64,000 nt of DNA from the NCBI GenBank assembly GCA_045643125.1, contig JAZUKE010000085.1, forward strand, positions 1-64,000, written 5' to 3'. This DNA comes from UBA1206 sp045643125 (GTDB taxonomy: Bacteria > Bacillota > Clostridia > Oscillospirales > CAG-382). Both the position numbers and the translations under genes were made by a program. The first letter of the stretch is position 1; each line of letters begins with the position of its first letter. The notes under the pieces are model-generated. The model had not been told where the DNA came from. It worked only from the letters and a program-made list of their open reading frames with translations, and ran no database searches. Shown piece after piece: positions 50,974 through 58,128 of the stretch.

Positions 50974-51485
50974 ATCGGTTTCATCCTTTCGGCGTAAAAT
51001 TCCGGGCAATGTATGTTTGCTTTCAAAAACGTTCGCTTATTTCTTCTGCTTTTTCTCCCGTTTTCCGTTTTCCATTTCAACGATTTCCGTTTTTGAAACG
51101 GCTCTTCCGCCTGAAAAACTCCTTTAAGTCGAGCGGACGCGAGTCCTCGCGCCGACCAAGCGAGCGTAACGGAATGAAGCGAAGCGCGATAAGCGCGAGA
51201 AAACCACTTACAAAACGCAGTTTTGCAAGTCCATTCTAATAAATCCTGTTTTTCGGGCAGCTCTGCCGCCTGAAAAACTCCTTCAAGACGAGCGGACGCG
51301 AGTCCTCGCGCCGACCAAGCAAGCGGAATGGAATGGAGCGAAGCGCGATAAGCGCGAGGAAATCCCAAATCAAGGACTGCGGAACGCTGTCCTTGATTTG
51401 TGTGAAATAAAGCCCATCAGCCCTCACTGAAAACGGATAAATATCCATCGTCATAAGGGCTGACGGAGTTATTGCTTTTTTGTTA
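50974..51485. repeat. 510-bp gap with two ~103-bp direct repeats and hairpins
   Basis: Copies at 51101-51203 and 51260-51362 (period 159 bp) share GCTCTtCCGCCTGAAAAACT, the inner palindrome CGCGAGTCCTCGCG and the end GCGCGATAAGCGCGAG, with about ten differences. After each copy there is a different hairpin: ACTTaCAAAA/TTTTGcAAGT (51206-51230) and a long one at 51366-51400. The gap separates the pilin gene from the rest of the secretion locus. Translating it gives repeated peptides, but no ribosome site or family supports a gene. Confidence 0.8.
51366..51400 (-). terminator. Long hairpin after the pilin gene
   Basis: CAAATCAAGGAC pairs perfectly with GTCCTTGATTTG, and inside it GCG pairs with CGC, leaving a GAA loop. 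It lies about 85 bp past the pilin stop. It may attenuate transcription so that the pilin is made in excess over downstream genes. The T-run is absent, so termination is inferred. Confidence 0.45.
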
Positions 51486-51866
51486 TCAGAGTGAAAGATC
51501 GGTGGAAACGGTATTCTTGTTTTCGTTGACCCAATCGACCATAGTGGGCATAAGAAGGTCGAGAACGAGGATGAGAACGAAGATAAGTACGAAACCGATT
51601 ATGGCGTTTTTAAGGTGAGCTTTTGCTTTTTCACGGTCCTGGGGTTCTTCGGCTTTTGCATACTTAACGCCGAGAAGCACGCAGTAAAGAGCGCCGGCGG
51701 CACCGACGATGGCAAGAAGCGGAGTCATAAGGTCTTCAAGAAGCTCAACAATGGGTTTTACAACGTCATTGAAGCCTGCTGCCGATGCGTTTACGGACAT
51801 TGCCGCAGCGATCATCATAACGACCGCGAACACGGAGCAGATTCGTTTTTCATTGATACGTTTCAT
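51486..51866 (-). CDS. VirB2/TrbC-like pilin subunit
   Basis: A 126-residue small membrane protein: signal peptide with Ala-x-Ala-like end (NASAAG at ~26-31) and two hydrophobic helices (LLAIVGAAGALYCVLLGVKYA and AIIGFVLIFVLILVLDLL) separated by a short charged loop (EEPQDREKAKAHLK). This is the layout of VirB2/TrbC-type major pilins of type IV secretion systems, including those of Gram-positive elements. It is 54 bp after the 156-aa gene, with a GGAGG-type ribosome site. Confidence 0.8.
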   Translation of the reverse strand: MKRINEKRICSVFAVVMMIAAAMSVNASAAGFNDVVKPIVELLEDLMTPLLAIVGAAGALYCVLLGVKYAKAEEPQDREKAKAHLKNAIIGFVLIFVLILVLDLLMPTMVDWVNENKNTVSTDLSL

Positions 51867-51920
51867 AATGTTCCTCCAATATGAATAGTTTTGTTTATTT
51901 TCACCTTTTTAGGCTGAAAA

Positions 51921-52391
51921 TCAGATTGATAAACCGGGACGCTTGGCTGTCGGTATCTCGACGGCGGGATCGTCCGGCATAGTTTTTTCGACCGAACGTT
52001 CGGGCGATCTTTTTTCGTCGATCGACGGAGAAACGCCGAATTTTTTGATGAAATCGCCGTTTTTGAGTTCGTGTACGAGTTCGTCGCCGCTCTTTTCGAC
52101 TTCCTCACGGAATTTCGGCACGGAAGAGAGCTGTTTCGTCATTGCCGAAGCGCTGACGCCTTTAGGCGGCTTGGTGTTTATCATCATACGCCCGACCACG
52201 CTTTCCGCCGCAAGCTCTATCTTCTTTGACTGCGTAAGTCCGCCTTCGGAAAGGAGTTTTTCGGCTTCCCTGCCGTTGGTGATGGCGTTCGCACGCACGA
52301 CCATCGTTTCGACAAATTCTTCGGATACGTTCGGCTCGTCGAGCGCTTCCGACATTTTCTGCTTTATTTCTGCGTTTGTCAGTTCTCCCAT
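51921..52391 (-). CDS. Hypothetical protein encoded between ECF sigma and pilin genes
   Basis: A 156-residue soluble, charged protein with no recognised family. The first half looks helical (NAEIKQKMSEALDEPNVSEEFVETMVVRANAI); the last 40 residues are Pro/Ser/Glu-rich and probably disordered. It starts 2 bp after the sigma gene stop, so it is translationally coupled and could be a cytoplasmic regulator (for example an anti-sigma factor), but no sequence motif proves this. Confidence 0.65.
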   Translation of the reverse strand: MGELTNAEIKQKMSEALDEPNVSEEFVETMVVRANAITNGREAEKLLSEGGLTQSKKIELAAESVVGRMMINTKPPKGVSASAMTKQLSSVPKFREEVEKSGDELVHELKNGDFIKKFGVSPSIDEKRSPERSVEKTMPDDPAVEIPTAKRPGLSI

Positions 52392-52393
52392 AT

Positions 52394-52855
52394 TCAGTTC
52401 TCCAAGTAGCTTTTCAGATTTTCACGCGCACGCGCCAAAGTCACGGCAACGGTACTTTTGTTTTTGCCGAGTACGGACGCTATTTCGTTTATCGAAAGCT
52501 CCTGCATATAGAAAAGCGTAATGACTTCTTTCTGATGAGCGGGCAGTCTTTTTATCGCCTCGCGGAGATCGAGTATCTCATCGGTATCCGCTCCCGACGT
52601 GTCCTCGCCGAGGATCTCTTCGTTGATCTCTTCGGCGTTGGTCTTGCCGGATAAGATATCCTTTGCCTCGTTCACCGTCACGCGGATGAGCCACGCACGG
52701 CGATGCTCCTCACTCTCGAATTCGCGCTCTTTTTTGAAATATGTAAGGAATGCTTCCGACACCGCATCCTCGGCATCGTACTGATTGCGAAGATAACGGT
52801 ATGCGATCTTATACATCATATCGGAGTAAGCGCGCACTGTTTCTTCGCTGTTCAT
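52394..52855 (-). CDS. ECF-type sigma factor heading the secretion locus
   Basis: A 153-residue sigma-70 family factor: region 2 in MMYKIAYRYLRNQYDAEDAVSEAFLTYFKK and RRAWLIRVTVNEAKDIL, region 4 in IKRLPAHQKEVITLFYMQELSINEIASVLGKN followed by the recognition helix. The ATG at 52855 has AGAGGT 7 bp upstream and is preferred over the TTG at 52861. As first gene of the leftward block it is a candidate regulator of the pilin and downstream secretion genes. Confidence 0.9.
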   Translation of the reverse strand: MNSEETVRAYSDMMYKIAYRYLRNQYDAEDAVSEAFLTYFKKEREFESEEHRRAWLIRVTVNEAKDILSGKTNAEEINEEILGEDTSGADTDEILDLREAIKRLPAHQKEVITLFYMQELSINEIASVLGKNKSTVAVTLARARENLKSYLEN

Positions 52856-52950
52856 ACTCAATACCTCTGAAATGTCGGAAATATTACATCGCGTGGGAAA
52901 GTTTTTTCTGATAAAACGCAGAACATAAGCATAGCATTATATTCTGTATT

Positions 52951-52979
52951 ATAATATCACAATATAACTGAATAGTCAA
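52951..52979 (-). promoter_or_regulatory. Promoter upstream of the ECF sigma factor gene
   Basis: On the minus strand TTGACT (plus 52974-52979), 17 bp and TATTAT (52951-52956). A leader of about 90 nt leads to the ATG at 52855. Confidence 0.65.
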
Positions 52980-53044
52980 TGATTTTTTTGCTCAATGCCT
53001 TGATTTTATTGACCAAAATGTGGAAAAACGGCAAAAGAAGAAAT

Positions 53045-53072
53045 CTGCCGAAAGGCGAAAACCTTTCGGCAG
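53045..53072 (-). terminator. Terminator after msrA
   Basis: A perfect 11-bp stem (CTGCCGAAAGG / CCTTTCGGCAG) with a 6-nt loop, followed on the minus strand by ATTTCTTCTTTT. Confidence 0.85.
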
Positions 53073-53084
53073 TTGTCTTTAATA

Positions 53085-53570
53085 TTACCTTCGTCCGGAA
53101 TCTTTCAGTTCCTTTTCAAACTCTTCCGGATTTTTGAGATAGTAGTCCTGATGATACTCTTCTGCTTCGTAAAACGAAACGAAATCCTCGACCGAAACGA
53201 ACGCTTCGGCACCGGAAATCTCTTTGATACGGCGCAGTTTTTCGTTCACGGTCATTTTCTCGTCCTCGCTGCCGCAGTACACGGCAAGTGTGTACGATCT
53301 TCCGCGGTCGATATACTGTCCGCCGTCGTCCGTCACGTCTACCGAATCAAGGAACGTATCGACAAGAGAAGCAAAGTCGATTTTGTCTTCGTCGTACGTC
53401 ACGCAGATGGTCTCGCGGTGGAGAGTCGATTGCGACTTGACCTTTTCATAGACCGCGTCCTCGCGGCATCCGCCGGAATACCCGCATCTGACGGAGACAA
53501 CTCCGTCTTTTTCGGCAAAGACGGGAGTTATGCACCAGAAGCAGCCGCCTGCGAAATAGGCGTTTTTCAT
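53085..53570 (-). CDS. msrA: Peptide methionine (S)-S-oxide reductase
   Basis: A 161-residue MsrA. The active-site motif GCFWC is at residues ~9-13, followed by VVSVRCGYSGG and, later, FYEAEEYHQDYYLKNP. It repairs oxidised methionine using thioredoxin. Length is normal for a stand-alone MsrA. The ATG overlaps the upstream kinase-like gene (ATGA). Confidence 0.96.
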   Translation of the reverse strand: MKNAYFAGGCFWCITPVFAEKDGVVSVRCGYSGGCREDAVYEKVKSQSTLHRETICVTYDEDKIDFASLVDTFLDSVDVTDDGGQYIDRGRSYTLAVYCGSEDEKMTVNEKLRRIKEISGAEAFVSVEDFVSFYEAEEYHQDYYLKNPEEFEKELKDSGRR

Positions 53571-54208
53571 TTGTTTGCGTCTGCTTCCTCAGTTTGAGCG
53601 TCAAACCACTGGGTTATGACGGCGGAAACGCACGGAGTGAGTTTTTTGAAATCCCATCCGGAGGAATTGACGATGAGATTATACGCCTTGCGGTCGCCCC
53701 AGGGAGTGTCGGCGATCATTTCTCTTGCCTTGCGGCGGGCTTTGTCGATCTGTTTCATCTTGGTGAACATTTCCTTTGCGGTGATGTTCTCGCCGTTTGC
53801 GGCACGTTCGGCACAGCGGAGAAGCTTGGTGTTGACGTCGGCACAGACAAAGATGTTGAACGGCTTATATTCGGCAAGGAGGATATCGGCGTTTCTGCCG
53901 ATGATGACGCAGTCGCGTCCCTTTTTGGCGATGTTCTTGATAACGTCGGTCTGCTCGCGCAGAAGCTGAAGCTGAGACGACTGGATCATTTCGGGCATAT
54001 GGAACGACTGACGCATAGTAAGGCTGACCGTGGGCGGGAACGAATGGTTGAGCATATACTTGGCGTAATCGGCGTTGACGCCGCAGTTTTCCGCGATGGA
54101 ATTGATGATCTCGCGGTCGTAATAATCGTAACCGAGGTATTCGGCGATACGTTTTCCGAGTTCTCTGCCGCCGCTTCCGAATTCACGGCTTATTGTAACT
54201 ATTCTCAT
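53567..54208 (-). CDS. Cytidylate kinase-like family protein
   Basis: A 213-residue P-loop protein of the cytidylate kinase-like (AAA_26) family common in Firmicutes. It opens VTISREFGSGGRELGKRIAE, where the phosphate loop is GSGGRELGK, and has CVIIGRNADILL and a C-terminal YNLIVNSS block. The substrate is not firmly known; it is distinct from the housekeeping Cmk. Middle gene of ybaK-this gene-msrA. Confidence 0.88.
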   Translation of the reverse strand: MRIVTISREFGSGGRELGKRIAEYLGYDYYDREIINSIAENCGVNADYAKYMLNHSFPPTVSLTMRQSFHMPEMIQSSQLQLLREQTDVIKNIAKKGRDCVIIGRNADILLAEYKPFNIFVCADVNTKLLRCAERAANGENITAKEMFTKMKQIDKARRKAREMIADTPWGDRKAYNLIVNSSGWDFKKLTPCVSAVITQWFDAQTEEADANK

Positions 54209-54238
54209 AATAAATTGCTCCTTTATAATAAATTATTT

Positions 54239-54715
54239 TTATACCGTAATATCTGCGTAAGTGAATCTGATGGCTTTTGAAACGTCGGACGGCGAGACTT
54301 CGACCTGATATCCGACTTTTCCGGCGCTGAAATATATTTTTTCAAACGCCGAAGCGCTTTCGTGGAACACGGTGGTAAAAAACTTTTTCATCCCTATCGG
54401 CGAACAGCCGCCGTGGATATAACCCGTAAGGGGCAGCAGCTCCTTCTGCGGCAGCATTTCGACCGCCTTTTCGCCGACAGCCTTTGCCGCCTTTTTAAGG
54501 TCAAGCTCCTTTGCGACAGGAATGACGAAAACGTAATGATCCCCGCTTTTTCCCGTAGTCACGAGAGTTTTGAACACCCTTTCGGGATCTTCGCCGAGAA
54601 GACGGGCGATCTCCGTACCTACCGTGACGGGCGAATCGGTATAGCAAAAGCCGGTGTAAGGTATCTTCTTTTGTTCCAGCACCCGCATAACATTGGTTTT
54701 TTCGTCTTTTGACAT
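54239..54715 (-). CDS. ybaK: YbaK/EbsC-type aminoacyl-tRNA deacylase
   Basis: A 158-residue Cys-tRNA(Pro)/Cys-tRNA(Cys) deacylase-like protein that edits mischarged tRNA. Features include VFKTLVTTGKSGDHYVFVIPV, the conserved lysine region LDLKKAAKAVGEK, and GYIHGGCSPIGMKK. Full length. It is the first gene of a three-gene leftward operon with a visible promoter. Confidence 0.93.
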   Translation of the reverse strand: MSKDEKTNVMRVLEQKKIPYTGFCYTDSPVTVGTEIARLLGEDPERVFKTLVTTGKSGDHYVFVIPVAKELDLKKAAKAVGEKAVEMLPQKELLPLTGYIHGGCSPIGMKKFFTTVFHESASAFEKIYFSAGKVGYQVEVSPSDVSKAIRFTYADITV

Positions 54716-54766
54716 TCCGGCATCCTCTGAAAAGCTGTTTTCCGTGTATATCTTGCTTACGGTGTT

Positions 54767-54795
54767 ATTCTATCAAAATTATTGCTTCAAGTCAA
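54767..54795 (-). promoter_or_regulatory. Promoter of the ybaK operon
   Basis: On the minus strand TTGACT (plus 54790-54795), 17 bp and TAGAAT (54767-54772), about 50 bp upstream of ybaK. Confidence 0.65.
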
Positions 54796-54815
54796 TAGTT
54801 TCGAAAAAAAATCAC

Positions 54816-54844
54816 TTGCATATCACTTATGTACGGAATATAAT
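54816..54844 (+). promoter_or_regulatory. Possible antisense promoter at the end of the ADP-ribosylglycohydrolase gene
   Basis: TTGCAT (54816-54821), 17 bp and a perfect TATAAT (54839-54844) face rightward into the 3' end of a gene coded on the opposite strand. No rightward gene follows for over 2 kb, so it could drive an antisense RNA or be fortuitous. Confidence 0.4.
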
Positions 54845-54849
54845 ATGAA

Positions 54850-56874
54850 TTATTCCACGTCCAGCTCCGCTATCGAGGTAAAATGCACGCTGCCGCCTGC
54901 CGAACCGATGACACGGACACCGTAGCACGCCGTCGGTGTGCCGAGCGTGAAGGTGTACGTTTCATAAGCCGCGCCGAAAGCGGACTGACTGTCGGAATCC
55001 GGGTAGTCGGGGCTGACGGTGCAATCGGCTTTCACCCATTCGCCGTCGATAAGTATTTCAAGGCGGAGACTTCCGTTCTTGAACCATCCGCCGTTGTCAA
55101 AATGTGCGCCCTCGGTGAACGCAACGGAAGAAACCGTTTTTTCTCCGCGGAAGATGTAGCCGAAGTATTCCTCGTGGTCGGTGTAATTGTAGCAGAACGT
55201 GTCGTACTGCACTTTTCCGTAAAATTCGTTCGTTTTCGGAACATATCCGTCCCTGATTATTTCGGAATCGTGGCAGCCTGCGCCCATCGGCTCGCCGACG
55301 GACACGATAAGTATGCTGTTCTGCTCAAGCGTTCTGCTTTCATCGTCGGGATCGACGGGGTTTTCGATGTCCGTTATCTCCACGTCGTATGTCGCGGACG
55401 AGGTTTTGCCGCCGAGGCTCACGGTGTAAGTGATGGTGTATTTTCCGTTTTGGGTGTACTGATACGAGCCGGTGAAGAAAGGCAGCACCGTGCCGTCGCC
55501 CATATCAAGCGTATGCTTGATCTTGCCCGCGTCACCTCCGACGGGAACAGACACGTCGGAAGCAATGTTTATCTTGCCGTCGGAAACGGCTTCGGCGGTG
55601 AAATACGCAACTATCTCGTCGTCGCCCCACTGCTCAAACGTAACGGGAGTATAAGAAATGTCAACGGGTATCTCAAAGATACCCTCCTTTTCTTCCGCAC
55701 CGTAAATGGCGAGAGTTTCTTTCATAAGGTCAAAGCTGACGTTCACGCAGTCGTCAAAAGTGAAGTCGGTATATGAAAATTTTGCGGTATTTCTGTCGAG
55801 CGAACGGACGTATATATCGTCGAGCGCGTCATATCCGTACAGAGTGCCGAGTATCGCGGCGGCGCTTGACGGGTTGCAGTCGCTGTCCTGACCGCAACGC
55901 ATAGATATTTCAATGGTTTTTGCCATATCGCCGTCGCCCCAGAGAAGCCCGATAAGCACAAAAGCGGCGTTCAGTTTGGCGTCGATATCGGCGTCGCCGT
56001 CCTTGTAGCGGATACATTTGGCGGTCTTTCTCCAATTACCGTCTATCTGCTTCCAGCAGTCTTCCCAGGTCATACCTTTTTCGTAACATTCGGTCACTTC
56101 GTCGATGACTGAACGGAATTTCGTCCCTTCGGGGATGACGAGACGAGCCGCCTCGGTGACTTCTTCGATGCTTTCCGCAAAGAAAGCCGCCGAATGGAGG
56201 GCTGCAACGTAAACGCCGCCGTAAACGCCGTCGCCGTAGTTGGTGATATGCCCGATATCGAATGCGCGTTTTGCCGCTTCGTTCACAAGTCCCGGGTAGA
56301 AATTGCCGAGGAAATCGGCTTCGATCTGCCAGTCTATGTCGTCGGCGTGGTAGTTATAGAGATAACTTCCGCTGTCGGGTGCGGGAATACCGCGCTTTAA
56401 GTTTTCCCTGCCCTGCAGATTCGCGTGGTCAAGGTCGAAAAGCGTGTTTTTGAAATATTCGGCAATGACCGTGATACCGCAGTCAGAGCCGTTGTCCTTC
56501 ATCGCTTCGATGAACGGAATCTCGACGTAAAGGTCGTCCTGCGAAAAAGCCGAATTTATCATTTCGCTTTTCCATTCCGGCACGTTTGCTTCGGGGACGG
56601 TCTTGCCGCAGTACAGAAATTCGGTCGGTGCGCCCCAGGTGACGCCTATCATCTGAGCCGCCCAGGAGCCGGCTATCTTGTCGCGCAGTACGTCGGACGA
56701 GATCGTCTTCATTTCGGTCGTCGGCACTTCTTCGGCAGACGTATCAGCCGACGTCTCCGCGGAAACTGCTTCCGAGCTTTCGCCAGAAACGTCCGTTCCG
56801 ACAGTCGTTCCGCACGCAAAAAGCGAAAAAGCGGCAAGCGCGGCGATAAGTAAAAGGGAGATAAGTTTTTTCAT
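54850..56874 (-). CDS. Surface lipoprotein with ADP-ribosylglycohydrolase-like domain
   Basis: A 674-residue multidomain lipoprotein. The lipobox SLFAC and a Ser/Glu/Thr-rich linker are followed by an ADP-ribosylglycohydrolase-like domain at ~57-395: AGSWAAQMIGVTWGAPTEF, AFSQDDLYVEIPF, ITNYGDGVYGG and CGQDSDCNPSSAAAILGTL. The usual DDT and DTDT metal motifs appear as QDD and DSDC, so metal binding may be altered. Residues ~405-510 form a PKD-like fold (YQYTQNGKYTITYTVSLGG), and the last ~150 residues are a discoidin-like module. The likely substrate is an extracellular glycan or glycoside instead of ADP-ribosyl protein. A consensus promoter precedes it. Confidence 0.82.
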   Translation of the reverse strand: MKKLISLLLIAALAAFSLFACGTTVGTDVSGESSEAVSAETSADTSAEEVPTTEMKTISSDVLRDKIAGSWAAQMIGVTWGAPTEFLYCGKTVPEANVPEWKSEMINSAFSQDDLYVEIPFIEAMKDNGSDCGITVIAEYFKNTLFDLDHANLQGRENLKRGIPAPDSGSYLYNYHADDIDWQIEADFLGNFYPGLVNEAAKRAFDIGHITNYGDGVYGGVYVAALHSAAFFAESIEEVTEAARLVIPEGTKFRSVIDEVTECYEKGMTWEDCWKQIDGNWRKTAKCIRYKDGDADIDAKLNAAFVLIGLLWGDGDMAKTIEISMRCGQDSDCNPSSAAAILGTLYGYDALDDIYVRSLDRNTAKFSYTDFTFDDCVNVSFDLMKETLAIYGAEEKEGIFEIPVDISYTPVTFEQWGDDEIVAYFTAEAVSDGKINIASDVSVPVGGDAGKIKHTLDMGDGTVLPFFTGSYQYTQNGKYTITYTVSLGGKTSSATYDVEITDIENPVDPDDESRTLEQNSILIVSVGEPMGAGCHDSEIIRDGYVPKTNEFYGKVQYDTFCYNYTDHEEYFGYIFRGEKTVSSVAFTEGAHFDNGGWFKNGSLRLEILIDGEWVKADCTVSPDYPDSDSQSAFGAAYETYTFTLGTPTACYGVRVIGSAGGSVHFTSIAELDVE

Positions 56875-56902
56875 TTCGTTCTTCCTTCCGTTTTTTTCTT
56901 AA

Positions 56903-56931
56903 ATTATAATATCCATTCCGTTCATTGTCAA
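56903..56931 (-). promoter_or_regulatory. Perfect-consensus sigma-A promoter
   Basis: On the minus strand TTGACA (plus 56926-56931), exactly 17 bp and TATAAT (56903-56908) lie about 30 bp from the ATG at 56874. This predicts strong constitutive expression of the surface lipoprotein unless repressed. Confidence 0.85.
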
Positions 56932-56964
56932 CAAATAGTTATGCGAATTATTTTGCAAAAACTA

Positions 56965-56993
56965 TGGAAAAACGCGATAAACTGTGATAAGAT
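56965..56993 (+). promoter_or_regulatory. Possible promoter of the aldo/keto reductase-xylanase operon
   Basis: TGGAAA (56965-56970), 17 bp and an extended -10 TGATAAGAT (-10 at 56988-56993), about 24 bp upstream of the ATG with AAAGGAGTG in between. Confidence 0.45.
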
Positions 56994-57016
56994 AAAAGAA
57001 AAAGGAGTGTGGGTTT

Positions 57017-58117
57017 ATGGAAAGAATAAAAAAGAATTTCGGATTCGGCTGTATGCGGCTCCCTATGGACGGTGAAAAGGTCGATCTGCCGCAGTTTTCC
57101 GTTATGGTCGATAAATTCCTCGAAAGCGGATTCAACTATTTCGATACCGCGCACGGATATCTGAGCGGGCAGAGCGAAGTTGCGGTGAGGGAATGTCTGA
57201 CAAGCCGTTACCCGCGTGACGCTTACGTTCTCACCGACAAGCTCAGCGGATTTATGTTTGAAAAGGAAGAAGATATCAGACGTGTGTTCGCCGAACAGCT
57301 TGAAATATGCGGAGTCGATTATTTTGATTTTTACCTTATGCACGCGCAGCACGCCGGAAACTATGTGAAATTCTGCGATTGCCGTGCCTATGAGACCGCG
57401 TATGAACTGAAAAAAGAAGGCAAAATAAGGCATCTCGGTCTTTCGTTCCACGACAGCCCCGAGATGCTCGAAAAAATACTGAGTGAAAAGCCGTTTGTCG
57501 AAGTCGTGCAATTACAGATAAACTATCTCGATTACGACGACAACCGCGTTCAGGGCAGAAAATGCCTTGATATCTGCCGCAAATACGGCAAAAAAGTCAT
57601 CGTTATGGAGCCGGTCAAGGGCGGCAGCCTTGTGAATATCCCGGACGACGCGAAGAAAGTATTTGCGTCTCTCGGCAACGACAATGCCGCGTCCTACGCG
57701 CTCCGCTTTGCCGCAGGCTGCGAAAACGTGTTTATGGTGCTTTCGGGAATGAGCGATATCGCGCAGGTAGAAGACAACATAAAAACGATGAAGGATTACG
57801 CTCCGCTGAACGACACGGAAACGGAAGCCGTAAACAAGGTCTGCTCCATAATCAGAGGGCTTGCGATCCCCTGCACCGGCTGCCGCTACTGCACCGACGG
57901 ATGCCCGATGAAGATCGCCATTCCGAACATCATTTCGGCTCTCAATGCGGAAAAAATGTTCGGCAAAGACGGAAAAGGGCACTACGATTACGTCATAAAA
58001 AGCGGATCGGGAAAAGCCGGCGAATGTATAAAATGCGGTCAGTGCGAGGACGTCTGCCCGCAGAAGCTGAATATACGCGATATCCTTGAAAAAGCCGCCG
58101 AAAAATACGAAAAATAA
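57017..58117 (+). CDS. Aldo/keto reductase with C-terminal 4Fe-4S clusters
   Basis: A 366-residue protein: an aldo/keto reductase barrel at residues ~1-275 (GFGCMRLPM, YFDTAHGYLSG with catalytic Asp/Tyr, YFDFYLMHAQ, IRHLGLSFHDS, VMEPVKGGSL) and a ferredoxin-like tail with two Cys motifs, CTGCRYCTDGCP and CIKCGQCEDVCP. This Fe-S type is common in anaerobes. Substrate is unknown. It is followed after 11 bp by a GH10 xylanase gene, suggesting use on plant-derived compounds. Confidence 0.9.
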   Translation: MERIKKNFGFGCMRLPMDGEKVDLPQFSVMVDKFLESGFNYFDTAHGYLSGQSEVAVRECLTSRYPRDAYVLTDKLSGFMFEKEEDIRRVFAEQLEICGVDYFDFYLMHAQHAGNYVKFCDCRAYETAYELKKEGKIRHLGLSFHDSPEMLEKILSEKPFVEVVQLQINYLDYDDNRVQGRKCLDICRKYGKKVIVMEPVKGGSLVNIPDDAKKVFASLGNDNAASYALRFAAGCENVFMVLSGMSDIAQVEDNIKTMKDYAPLNDTETEAVNKVCSIIRGLAIPCTGCRYCTDGCPMKIAIPNIISALNAEKMFGKDGKGHYDYVIKSGSGKAGECIKCGQCEDVCPQKLNIRDILEKAAEKYEK

Positions 58118-58128
58118 GGTCAGTTTTT

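Noticed and set aside
50970..51368. Leftward ORF of 132 codons with internally repeated peptide
   Set aside because: The repetition only mirrors the 103-bp DNA repeat, there is no ribosome site, and it overlaps the start of the 506-aa secreted protein gene.
33573..52979. A complete integrative conjugative element
   Set aside because: No integrase, relaxase, attachment-site repeats or tRNA target were found at either side; msrA/ybaK and a GNAT gene border the block without duplicated ends.
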